In this document: one piece after another, positions 56,669 through 64,000 of the stretch | How positions within the stretch are numbered: position 1 is the stretch's first letter | How the letters are laid out: each line of letters opens with the position of its first letter | Source of the DNA: PALSA-911 sp963839645 | Lineage (GTDB): Bacteria > Pseudomonadota > Alphaproteobacteria > Acetobacterales > Acetobacteraceae | Direction of reading: 5' to 3' | Length of the DNA stretch: 64,000 nt | Assembly (NCBI GenBank): GCA_963839645.1 | Contig: CAWIVZ010000002.1 | Location: 268,324-332,323, forward strand | Made by a program: the position numbers and the translations under genes | Notes under the pieces: model-generated | What the model saw: only the letters and a program-made list of their open reading frames with translations | What the model was told of the DNA's origin: nothing | Database searches by the model: none

Positions 56669-58000
56669 ATGCCTTCCAACGCAGACAAGGAAACACGCAT
56701 GGTCAGCAACGGGTCGGTCACCATCACGCTGGATGGATCCAATAAATCCACCAAGCTGCCGTTGATCAGCGGCACCGTCGGCCCGCAGGTGGCAGACATC
56801 CGCAAGATCTACAACGACCTGGGGATCTTCACTTTCGATCCCGGCTACGGCGCCACCGCGTCGTGCGAGAGCAAGATCACCTATATCGACGGCGACGAAG
56901 GCGTGCTGCTGTATCGCGGCTACCCGATCGAGCAGCTGGCGGAGAAATCCACCTTCCTCGAGGTCGCCTACCTGCTGCTGAACGGCGAACTGCCGAATGC
57001 CGCCCAATCCAAGGATTTCAATTCCGGTGTGATGCGCCACACCATGCTGCACGAGCAGCTGCGCACCTTCTACAACGGCTTCCGCCGCGACGCGCACCCG
57101 ATGGCGGTGATGTGCGGCGTGGTCGGCGCGCTGTCGGCCTTCTATCACGACAGCCTGGACATCACGAACCCCGAGCACCGCCGCATCAGCGCCTTCCGCC
57201 TGATCGCCAAGGTGCCGACGATCGCCGCCTGGGCGCACAAGTACAATATCGGCCAGCCGTTCATGTATCCGCAGAACGATCTCGGCTACGCCGAGAACTT
57301 CCTGTACATGTTCAACGCGGTTCCGGCCGAGCCTTACAAGGTGAACCCGATCCTGGCGCGCGCGATGGATCTGATCATGATCCTGCATGCGGACCACGAG
57401 CAGAACGCCTCCACCTCCACCGTGCGGCTCGCCGGCTCCACCGGCGCCAATCCGTTCGCCTGCATCGCCGCCGGCATCGCCAGCCTCTGGGGTCCCTCGC
57501 ATGGCGGCGCCAACGAGGCGGTGCTGCACATGCTCGGCGAGATCGGCCATGTGAAGAACATCCCGACCTTCCTCGAGCAGGTGAAGGACAAGAACAGCAA
57601 GGTGAAGCTGATGGGCTTCGGCCACCGGGTCTACAAGAACTTCGACCCGCGGGCGAAGATCATGCAGGCGACCTGCCATCAGGTTCTGGGCGAGCTTGGC
57701 ATCAAGCACGACCCGCTGCTGGAACTGGCGATCGAGTTGGAGAAGATCGCGCTGCACGACGACTACTTCGTCAGCCGCAAGCTCTATCCGAACGTCGATT
57801 TCTACTCGGGCATCATCCTGAAGGCGATGGGCTTCCCGCTGTCGATGTTCACCGCCCTGTTCGCGGTGTCTCGCACCGTCGGCTGGATCAGCCAGTGGCA
57901 GGAAATGATCGAGGACCCGGAGCAGCGCATCGGCCGGCCGCGGCAGATCTACACCGGCGCGGCCCAGCGGAACTACGTGCCGCTCGACAAGCGCGCCTGA
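56669..58000 (+). CDS. gltA: citrate synthase
   Basis: A 443-residue type II (hexameric) citrate synthase, condensing oxaloacetate and acetyl-CoA in the TCA cycle. The catalytic residues are His in 'LWGPSHGGANEAV', His in 'GFGHRVYKNFDPRA' and Asp in 'YPNVDFYSGIIL'. 'DPGYGATASCESKITYIDGD' is the typical N-terminal domain. The start ATG 56669 has GAGGG 4 bases upstream; an ATG at 56699 is possible. It is monocistronic, with a strong terminator after it. Confidence 0.97.
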   Translation: MPSNADKETRMVSNGSVTITLDGSNKSTKLPLISGTVGPQVADIRKIYNDLGIFTFDPGYGATASCESKITYIDGDEGVLLYRGYPIEQLAEKSTFLEVAYLLLNGELPNAAQSKDFNSGVMRHTMLHEQLRTFYNGFRRDAHPMAVMCGVVGALSAFYHDSLDITNPEHRRISAFRLIAKVPTIAAWAHKYNIGQPFMYPQNDLGYAENFLYMFNAVPAEPYKVNPILARAMDLIMILHADHEQNASTSTVRLAGSTGANPFACIAAGIASLWGPSHGGANEAVLHMLGEIGHVKNIPTFLEQVKDKNSKVKLMGFGHRVYKNFDPRAKIMQATCHQVLGELGIKHDPLLELAIELEKIALHDDYFVSRKLYPNVDFYSGIILKAMGFPLSMFTALFAVSRTVGWISQWQEMIEDPEQRIGRPRQIYTGAAQRNYVPLDKRA

Positions 58001-58024
58001 ACCGGACCACCAGCCTAAGGCTCC

Positions 58025-58062
58025 GCCGCCCGGCAGGGGAACCTGCCGGGCGGCTTTCTTTT
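58025..58062 (+). terminator. Rho-independent terminator of gltA
   Basis: A perfect 13-bp GC-rich stem (58025-58037 with 58042-58054) on a GGAA loop is followed by TTTCTTTT (58055-58062), 25 bases after the citrate synthase stop. It is the clearest intrinsic terminator in the window. Confidence 0.92.
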
Positions 58063-58138
58063 GTTCTCCGCCGGTTGCGGCCGGCATCTGCCGGACGACG
58101 GGAGCGCGCCGGCCGGTCCGCACCGGAACGGCCGATAC

Positions 58139-58446
58139 AATTTCATCCTGTGAAATTCGATTGAATTCCGCCGCTGTGAATGGAATTATCCACAGGTTGT
58201 TGACAATTTACGTGAGCAACGAGTCCCAACCAATTCCGAAAACTCACGTTTTTTTCCGGCGAATTTCACTATCCCGTCAATTCTTCGTTTTACACACGAT
58301 AAATTGATGTCCGGTCGCGACGAATTTATCGTGAATCCATCGTGAAAACTCAGCCGAAATTTCGCTTTTCCCGCGTACGGTTAACAAACGCCTACCCAAG
58401 CGCCGATTTGGGCTCTCAAATACATCTCCAGGTTGAATTCGAACCC
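58139..58446. other. AT-rich intergenic region with two DnaA-box matches
   Basis: The 469-base gap between gltA and the next gene has an AT-rich stretch that stands out from the GC-rich surroundings. It contains TTATCCACA (58186-58194), the perfect DnaA-box consensus, and TTTTACACA (58288-58296), which fits the relaxed form TTWTNCACA. GTTAAC at 58379-58384 and the 11-bp inverted repeat listed separately also lie here. This may be a DnaA-regulated promoter or part of a replication origin; two boxes alone do not establish an origin. Confidence 0.4.
58295..58333. repeat. 11-bp inverted repeat upstream of the unrecognised protein gene
   Basis: CACGATAAATT (58295-58305) and its exact complement AATTTATCGTG (58323-58333) are separated by 17 bases. 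The arms are AT-rich and a fixed distance upstream of the GTG start at 58470, so an operator for a dimeric regulator is possible; the left arm overlaps the second DnaA-box match. Confidence 0.55.
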
Positions 58447-58469
58447 GGGAATTTCTAGGAGAAAAAATC

Positions 58470-59204
58470 GTGCGCCCCACCATGTCCCTTGACGCCCTTG
58501 TGAGAAACCGCCTGAAGACATGGCCCCAACGTCCGCCCGGCCTTGGCGGAAGCGGTGCAGGCAATGGTGCCTGGCTGCGCGGCCGGCCGGACGACGGATA
58601 TAAATGCCTCCCGTTCCTGAAGCTGCCCGGCAGCGACCGGCTGCGGACGTTGCCGGACGGGCTCTGGCTCCATTTCGGCGGCACGCCTGTGGAGCCTTTT
58701 GTGGATATCCTGGCCGTGGAGGCCTGCGGTTCGCTGTCCAACCTGCTGGACAAGCGCTCGCGCTTCGCCCCCAGCACGCATTCGTTGCTGGCCGTCTGCC
58801 CGGTTCCCTGGCTGCTCGCGCCGGCCGCGGAAGGCACCCAGACGCCGCGCTGGCAGGCGATCGGCCTGATGCGGGAGGCGCCGAGCCTGTCGTTCATCGT
58901 GCCGGTGCGCGACGTGCGCGTGCTGTATGGCCTGAAGCAGGATCATTACCAAGGCTTCGCCAGCTGTCAGGTGCCGCATCCGCACGAATATTTCGTGCCG
59001 ATGGAATCGCTGACCGCCGCGGAAGGCGACAAGGACCCGGCCCTGCAGGCGTTGCTGTCGCGGGCCTCGGTCAGCGCCAACTTCCTCTCGCCGCCCCGGG
59101 TGACCAGCCACAGCGCCGATCGCACCGCGGAGATGGTCGCCGCCCGTGCGGCTAGGCGCGTGGCACGCCGAGAATTTGCCGACCAACATCTGGTCTGTCG
59201 GTGA
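58470..59204 (+). CDS. conserved-looking protein of unknown function
   Basis: A 244-residue protein starting at GTG 58470, with AGGAGA 9 to 10 bases upstream; the ATG at 58482 is an alternative. No family recognised. It is a soluble mixed alpha/beta protein with well-ordered segments such as 'KCLPFLKLPGSDRLRTLPDG', 'FVDILAVEACGSLSNLLDKR', 'FIVPVRDVRVLYGLKQDHYQ' and 'CQVPHPHEYFVPME'. Codon use is like the neighbours, and there is no signal peptide or membrane helix. The last 17 codons overlap the end of the convergent glycerophosphodiesterase gene. The long AT-rich leader with DnaA boxes and an inverted repeat suggests it is regulated. Confidence 0.72.
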   Translation: MRPTMSLDALVRNRLKTWPQRPPGLGGSGAGNGAWLRGRPDDGYKCLPFLKLPGSDRLRTLPDGLWLHFGGTPVEPFVDILAVEACGSLSNLLDKRSRFAPSTHSLLAVCPVPWLLAPAAEGTQTPRWQAIGLMREAPSLSFIVPVRDVRVLYGLKQDHYQGFASCQVPHPHEYFVPMESLTAAEGDKDPALQALLSRASVSANFLSPPRVTSHSADRTAEMVAARAARRVARREFADQHLVCR

Positions 59205-60009
59205 TCAGCCCGTCCACGCCCCAGCCGGCCAGCCGGCGCATGTCGGCCGGGCGGTTCACCGTCCAGGGGATCACCAGCAGGCCGAGTTCCTGGGCCTCGG
59301 CCACGAGGTCCTCGGTGAGCCCGGCGAAGGCGGGCGACCAGGTCGACCCGCCTTCGGCCGCCACCGCGCGGGGCACGGAGCCGGCGAAATCCTCCGGCGC
59401 CGGGCCGTCCCACCAGAGCCGCGCCTCGGCCACCGTCTCCTCGGAGGTAAGCCAGGCATAGGTCAGGTCCGGGCGCAGCCGGCGCAGGTGCCGGGGGCCG
59501 CGCCAGTCGAAGGACTGCACCACGGTCCGCTCCGTGGCGCCGGCGGCATCGGCGGCGGCCGCGACCGCTTCCGCCATCGCCTCCGGCGCCACCGTCCATT
59601 CCCGGTCAGAGGCGATGGTCTTCATCTCCACGGTGAAGCGGGTGGGCAGCGCCAGCGTTTCGGCAAGTGTCGGGATGCGGGCGCCGTCGATCGGGTCCTG
59701 GTCCGGATACAGCGCCGCGTAGGCGCTGCCGGGGCGGATGCGCCCGACATCGAAGGCGGCCAGGTCGGCGGCCCGCAAGTTCCGGATCAACGGGCCGCGG
59801 GCTGGCAGCCACTCGCCGCCGAGGCGGGTGATGTCGCGGTTCAGCGCCGGATCGTGGCTTACCACCGGCACGCCGTCGGCGGTCATCGCCACGTCGATTT
59901 CGATCCCGTCTACGCCCAGCGCCAGGGTGCGGCGGAAGCCCTCCAGGGTGTTTTCGGGGAACAGGCCGCGCGCCCCGCGATGTCCGATCAGCAGCATTGA
60001 ATGTCCCAT
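59152..60009 (-). CDS. glycerophosphodiester phosphodiesterase
   Basis: A 285-residue GDPD-family TIM-barrel enzyme that splits glycerophosphodiesters into glycerol-3-phosphate and an alcohol. Active-site segments are 'LLIGHRGARGLFPENTLEGF' (two catalytic elements His and Arg, Glu), 'GIEIDVAMTADGVPVVSHDP' (metal ligands and second His) and 'FTVEMKTI'; the C-terminus has 'LLVIPWTVNRPADMRRLAGW' and 'GVDGLITDRPD'. The start is ATG 60009 or ATG 59997; the latter has GGGA at better spacing. No signal peptide, so it is cytosolic. Confidence 0.92.
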   Translation of the reverse strand: MGHSMLLIGHRGARGLFPENTLEGFRRTLALGVDGIEIDVAMTADGVPVVSHDPALNRDITRLGGEWLPARGPLIRNLRAADLAAFDVGRIRPGSAYAALYPDQDPIDGARIPTLAETLALPTRFTVEMKTIASDREWTVAPEAMAEAVAAAADAAGATERTVVQSFDWRGPRHLRRLRPDLTYAWLTSEETVAEARLWWDGPAPEDFAGSVPRAVAAEGGSTWSPAFAGLTEDLVAEAQELGLLVIPWTVNRPADMRRLAGWGVDGLITDRPDVGRQILGVPRA

Positions 60010-60070
60010 CTTGTAACCACGAGCCATTGCCGCCCATCTTGCGGCGGAAGGCAATCGGGGCGAGCGGACA

Positions 60071-60778
60071 ATGGCGAACGAGAACGTTCTGGGCGTGCTT
60101 GGCGGCATGGGGCCGCTGGCCAGCGCGCAGTTCATGCTGCGGCTGACGCTGCTGACGCCGGCGGAACGCGACCAGGACCATATTCCCGCCGTACTCTGGT
60201 CCGACCCGCGCGTGCCCGACCGCACCCGCGGCAAGCTATCCGGTGGCGCCGATCCGCTGCCCTGGCTGCTGCGTGGCATTGACGGGCTGAAGGCCGCGGG
60301 ATGCGGCGCCATCGCCATTCCCTGCAACACCGCGCATGGCTGGTACGAGGAGATGACGGCGCGTGCCGGCATGCCGGTGCTGCACATCGTCGACGCCGCC
60401 GCCGCCGACCTCCGCCGCCAGCATGTCGCCGCCGGCAAAATCGGCGTGATGGGCACCCAGGCGACGCTGAACATGCGGCTGTATCAGGACCGCCTGGAAC
60501 ACCAGGGCTGGGACTGCCTGATACCCACGCAGGACGAAATGGACCGGCTGGTCAGCCCCGCCATCGCCCTGGTGAAGGCCAACCGGGTGGCCGAGGCCTA
60601 CGAACCTCTGGCCAGCGTGGTCCGGAGCCTGGCGGCGCGCGGCGCTGGCGCGGTGGTGCTGGGTTGCACGGAAATCCCGCTCGGCATTCAGGCCGGTCCG
60701 TTCCGGAGCCTTGGCGTTCGCGTCGTCGATAGCATCGACGCGCTCGCGCTCGCGGCGATCGAGTGGGCGCGAGGTTAG
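60071..60778 (+). CDS. aspartate/glutamate racemase family protein
   Basis: A 235-residue amino-acid racemase of the PLP-independent Asp/Glu family. The start 'VLGVLGGMGPLASAQFMLRL' is diagnostic. The two catalytic cysteines are in 'AIAIPCNTAHGWYEEM' and 'GAVVLGCTEIPLGIQ'. The substrate, aspartate or another acidic or broad amino acid, is not fixed by sequence. It is divergent from the glycerophosphodiesterase gene, with about 60 bases between. Confidence 0.93.
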   Translation: MANENVLGVLGGMGPLASAQFMLRLTLLTPAERDQDHIPAVLWSDPRVPDRTRGKLSGGADPLPWLLRGIDGLKAAGCGAIAIPCNTAHGWYEEMTARAGMPVLHIVDAAAADLRRQHVAAGKIGVMGTQATLNMRLYQDRLEHQGWDCLIPTQDEMDRLVSPAIALVKANRVAEAYEPLASVVRSLAARGAGAVVLGCTEIPLGIQAGPFRSLGVRVVDSIDALALAAIEWARG

Positions 60779-60889
60779 GCGACGAATCGGGCCCTCCTTC
60801 CAACCAGGGCGGGTTCGCGCCAGCTTGCGTTTGGGATGCCGGCCGTTGGCCGGGAAACCTTCCAAAACCAAGGGATTCCTGTGGATCTG

Positions 60890-60998
60890 GTGATAATACC
60901 GTGAGCGTTATCACAGCCGGCGGCACCGGAGCCGCCTCAGACTTGACAGTGATCCAGAACGATGTCCCCCTCGGTCTTGAATGTCACGTCGTTCTGGA
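60890..60998. promoter_or_regulatory. two inverted repeats upstream of the arginine deiminase operon
   Basis: In the 272-base gap before the antiporter gene, GTGATAA (60890-60896) pairs with TTATCAC (60908-60914). TCCAGAACGA (60953-60962) pairs with TCGTTCTGGA (60989-60998), extendable to 13 bases with one mismatch. A TTGACA hexamer lies at 60943-60948 between them, without a clear -10. Arrangement and position suggest an operator or attenuator for the antiporter-deiminase pair; the regulator is not in the window. Confidence 0.5.
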
Positions 60999-61050
60999 AA
61001 ACCCGGAATGCCGATAAATCGTGACGAAAATCTAGGGGGAGACTGGATTC

Positions 61051-62516
61051 ATGTCCTTGAAAGACGAGGATCGCGCCCAGGCCTCTAACGACGCCGCGTC
61101 GGGGCGGCAGACATTCTCGCTTCTCACGCTCACCGCCATGGTCGTTGGATCCATGGTCGGCGCGGGCATCTTCTCCCTGCCCGCGACGTTCGGGCGCGCG
61201 ACCGGGCCGTTCGGCGCCATCGTCGCCTGGATCATCGCCGGGTCCGGCATGTTGATGCTGGCGTTCGTCTTCCAGATACTGGCGCAGCGCAAGCCACATC
61301 TGGACGCCGGCATTTTCGCCTATGCCAAGGCGGGTTTCGGTAACTATCTTGGGTTCGCCGCCGCCTTCGGCTTCTGGTTCGGCACCTGCCTGGGCAACAC
61401 CACCTACTTCATCCTGATCATGTCGACGCTGGGCCGGTTCTTCCCGATATTCGGCGACGGCAACACGCTGATCGCGATCGTTCTGTCGTCGATCATCCTC
61501 TGGGCCGTGCATTTCATGGTGCTGCGCGGCGTGCAGGGGGCGGCGGCGATCAACACGATCGTCACGATCGCCAAGATCGTTCCGATCGCTATCTTCATCA
61601 TCTGCATGGCGCTGTTTTTCGACCCGGCGAAGTTCGCCGCGAATTTCTGGGGCGGCGAAGGCTATAGTCTCGCCGACGTGGTCAACCAGGTGCGCGGCAC
61701 GATGCTGGTGACCGTGTTCGTGTTCATCGGCATCGAGGGTGCGAGCGTCTATTCCCGCTATGCGCGGCGGCGCGAGGATGTCGGTCTGGCGACCGTGTTC
61801 GGCTTCCTCGGGGTTCTCTGCCTGCTCGTCCTGGTGACACTGCTGCCCTACGGCATGCTCGACCGGGCGCAACTCGCGCAGATGCGCCAGCCGTCGATGG
61901 CGGGGGTGCTGGAACAGGCGGTCGGCTGGTGGGGGGCGATCTTCATCAGCCTGGGACTGCTGGTGTCCGTGCTCGGGGCCTATCTGGCCTGGTCGCTGCT
62001 GGCTGCCGAAGTGCTGTTCACGGCTGCGAAGGACGGCACCGTTTCGCGCGCCCTGGCCGGCGAGAATGCCAACGGCTGCCCTCCGCCCTCTGGCTGACGG
62101 CATCCATCGTGCAGGCATTGCTGATCCTGACGATGTTCGCGCGCGAGGCGTTCAGCCTGGCGCTGGCGCTGACCAGCGCCAAGACGCTGATCCCGTATCT
62201 GCTCGCCGCAGGCTTCGCGTTCAAACTGGCGCGAAGCGGGGAGACCTACGATGTCCGCCCGGAGGAACGCCGCGGCGACCTGATCCGTACCGGGCTGGCG
62301 ACGGCCTACACGATCTTCATGCTGATCGCCGGCGGCCCCAAATACGTGCTGCTGTCGGCGATCTTTTTTGCGCCCGGCACGATCCTGTTCATCCTCGCCC
62401 GGCGTGAACAGGGCAAGCAGGTGTTCACGCCGGTCGAGTGGATCCTGTTTCTGGCTATTGTCGCCGCCGCCATCTTCGGGGTTTACGGCCTCGCCACCGG
62501 CATTATCACGATCTGA
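61051..62516 (+). CDS. arcD: basic amino acid/polyamine antiporter (ArcD-like APC permease), apparent frameshift
   Basis: About 488 residues with 12 or so membrane helices. 'LTAMVVGSMVGAGIFSLPAT' near residue 30 is the substrate-binding signature of the APA group, and 'TVFVFIGIEGASVYSRYARR' the matching segment of helix 6. One base is missing near 62074-62078; beyond it 'PSALWLTASIVQALLILTMF' continues the expected helices to the stop. A GGGGGAGA ribosome site precedes the ATG. The arginine deiminase gene starts 15 bases later, so the protein probably exchanges arginine for citrulline or ornithine. Confidence 0.88.
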
Positions 62517-62531
62517 ACAGGAGAAATCGAC

Positions 62532-63785
62532 ATGAGCGGCACAAAGACGACGTACGGCGTTCATTCCGAGGTCGGCAAATTGCGCAAGGTGCTGGTCTGC
62601 GCGCCGGGCCTGGCCCACACCCGCCTGACGCCGAGCAACTGCGACGATTTGCTGTTCGACGACGTGCTGTGGGTGGAGAAGGCCAAGCGCGACCATTTCG
62701 ACTTCATGAGCAAGATGCGCGATCGCGGCGTCGAGGTCGTGGAGATGCACAATCTGCTCGCCGAGACCGTGGCTGATCCGGCGGCGAAGAAATGGCTGCT
62801 GGATCGGCAGATCACGGTCAATGAAGTGGGACTGGGGCTGGTCGCCGAAACCCGCGCATTCCTCGACAGCCTGGAACCGCGGCAATTGGCCGACACGATG
62901 ATCGGCGGGCTGTCGGCGATCGAACTGCCCGACAAATACCAGTCCGACTACCTGACCATGGTGCGCGAGGCGACCGGTGCCACCGAGTACCTGCTGCCGC
63001 CGCTGCCGAACACCCTCTACACGCGCGATACGACTTGCTGGATGTACGGCGGCGTGACGATCAATCCGCTCTATTGGCCGGCCCGGCGGGAAGAGACGCT
63101 GCTGATGGCGGCGATCTACAAGTTTCATCCGAGCTTCAAGGATGCCGGTATCCAGGTCTGGTGGGGCGATACGGACGTCAATCACGGCACGGCGACGCTG
63201 GAGGGCGGCGACGTGCTGGTGCCTGGCAACGGCGTCGTGCTGATCGGCATGAGCGAGCGGACCTCGCGCCAGGCGATCACCCAGGTGGCGGCTTCGCTGT
63301 TCGCCAAGGGGGCGGCGACGCGGGTGATCGCGGCGGCCATGCCGAAGCTGCGCTCCGCGATGCATCTGGATACCGTGTTCACGTTCGCCGACCGCGATCT
63401 GGTCACGGTGTTTCCGGAAATCGTCGATCGCATCCATCCGATTTCGTTGCGGCCGGGCAAGGGACCGACCGGGATCGAGGTGACGCTGGAGAAGAAGCAC
63501 TTCCTGGATGTGGTGGCTGAATCGCTGAACCTCAAGAAACTGCGGGTCGTGCCGACGGGCGGCAACGCCTATGCCAGCGAGCGGCAGCAATGGGACAGCG
63601 GCAACAACCTGGTCGCCGCGGCACCGGGCGTGGTGTACGCCTATGACCGCAACACCGTCGTCAATACGGCGCTGCGCAAGGAAGGCATCGAGGTAATCGA
63701 GATCGTCGGCGCCGAACTCGGCCGCGGCCGAGGTGGCGGCCATTGCATGACCTGCCCGCTGATCCGCGACCCGATCGAGTTCTGA
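62532..63785 (+). CDS. arcA: arginine deiminase
   Basis: A 417-residue arginine deiminase that hydrolyses L-arginine to citrulline and ammonia. The catalytic Cys is in 'GGGHCMTCPLIRDP' at the C-terminus. The other active-site residues are in 'NTLYTRDTTCW' (Asp), 'LEGGDVLV' (Glu) and 'MHLDTVFTF' (His). The N-terminus 'GVHSEVGKLRKVLVCAPG' is typical. An AGGAGAA ribosome site precedes the ATG. The antiporter gene is upstream; ornithine carbamoyltransferase and carbamate kinase do not follow within the remaining 215 bases. Confidence 0.96.
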   Translation: MSGTKTTYGVHSEVGKLRKVLVCAPGLAHTRLTPSNCDDLLFDDVLWVEKAKRDHFDFMSKMRDRGVEVVEMHNLLAETVADPAAKKWLLDRQITVNEVGLGLVAETRAFLDSLEPRQLADTMIGGLSAIELPDKYQSDYLTMVREATGATEYLLPPLPNTLYTRDTTCWMYGGVTINPLYWPARREETLLMAAIYKFHPSFKDAGIQVWWGDTDVNHGTATLEGGDVLVPGNGVVLIGMSERTSRQAITQVAASLFAKGAATRVIAAAMPKLRSAMHLDTVFTFADRDLVTVFPEIVDRIHPISLRPGKGPTGIEVTLEKKHFLDVVAESLNLKKLRVVPTGGNAYASERQQWDSGNNLVAAAPGVVYAYDRNTVVNTALRKEGIEVIEIVGAELGRGRGGGHCMTCPLIRDPIEF

Positions 63786-63805
63786 CCCGCGGCCGGGAAG
63801 CAAGA

Positions 63806-63989
63806 TTGGGGCTTCGCCCCAAACCCCAGGAGGGCTCCGCCCCTCCACCCCGCAAGGGAACTTGTTCCCTTGACCCTGATAAATTGGTTTCTTGGGGATA
63901 GGGCCATGACGTAGCCGTTCAACGGCTACAACGGGTCGGCCCTATCCCCAAGAATCCAGTCCATGGGGTTGAGGGGACGAGTTCCCTCA
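63806..63989. repeat. cluster of hairpin-forming intergenic repeats
   Basis: Five inverted repeats follow arcA at short intervals: 63806-63822 (6-bp stem), 63829-63846 (6-bp), 63853-63872 (8-bp), 63889-63954 (17-bp perfect arms at 63889-63905 and 63938-63954, enclosing a second palindrome at 63911-63929) and 63970-63989 (imperfect). No coding frame is supported here. The first could end arcA transcription; the regular series suggests a dispersed REP-like element of this genome. Confidence 0.75.
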
Positions 63990-64000
63990 CGGGTGCAGGG

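Noticed and set aside
58430..58452. tRNA T-loop-like GGTTCGAATTC on the minus strand
   Set aside because: The flanking bases cannot form the T-arm stem and no acceptor or anticodon arm is nearby.
1..64000. Defence island, prophage or CRISPR array
   Set aside because: No phage structural gene, restriction system, cas gene, direct-repeat array, integrase or transposase could be recognised.

Overview
This is a GC-rich bacterial chromosomal segment, most likely from an alphaproteobacterium of the Rhodospirillales/Acetobacteraceae type. The assignment is inferred from base composition, many 4-nt ATGA or TTGA gene overlaps, a hopanoid-associated HpnL-like membrane protein, the ligase-associated repair cluster, a PEP-CTERM-like tail and the short intergenic hairpin repeats. 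No rRNA, tRNA, CRISPR array, integrase or transposase was found. About 53 protein genes are supported.

Region 1 (1-16.8 kb): secreted or accessory proteins and small-molecule catabolism. It holds a truncated secreted propeller-like protein, a papain-like protease with C-terminal propeller repeats overlapped by a chagasin-like protease inhibitor, and an operon for hydantoin/N-acyl-D-amino acid breakdown (hyuA-hyuB-D-aminoacylase-LysE exporter). A hydroxyacid dehydrogenase, an aerolysin-fold protein with a PEP-CTERM-like tail, a Tat-exported oxalate decarboxylase, an EamA transporter, an SDR and an enoyl-CoA hydratase follow.

Region 2 (16.3-25.4 kb): a DUF188 protein, a TylF-type methyltransferase coupled to a VOC protein, then a compact minus-strand cluster FkbH-like HAD / acyl carrier protein / MBOAT / SGNH-like protein. 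The cluster looks like a carrier-protein-dependent extracellular acylation system. HpnL and YqhA membrane proteins follow.

Region 3 (25.4-45.3 kb): metabolic and envelope genes. These include an enolase-superfamily enzyme, a TPR glycosyltransferase-like protein, a second D-aminoacylase-like amidohydrolase, hydrolases, a K+ channel with an RCK domain, and an LLM flavoenzyme. A transglutaminase / ATP-grasp-alpha-E / DUF2126 transglutaminase cluster predicted to make or modify peptides follows; its DUF2126 gene is broken by about ten frameshifts. A putative channel, a lipoprotein, an AlgH-family protein with an unusual signal peptide and a hydratase-aldolase pair complete the region.

Region 4 (45.3-56.4 kb): a ligase-associated DNA repair cluster (ATP-dependent ligase, MBL-fold exonuclease, divergent Lhr-like helicase, phosphoesterase). 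It runs by 4-nt overlaps into a photolyase and a second phosphoesterase, followed by SixA, CHAD and nuclease-like genes.

Region 5 (56.4-64 kb): citrate synthase with a strong terminator, then an AT-rich intergenic stretch with two DnaA-box matches. An unrecognised protein, a glycerophosphodiesterase, an amino-acid racemase and an arginine deiminase/antiporter pair come next. The window ends in a dense set of hairpin-forming repeats.

About twenty genes or gene segments are interrupted by single-base frameshifts, often in short homopolymers. That pattern is more typical of an imperfectly polished assembly than of widespread decay, so the breaks are annotated as apparent.
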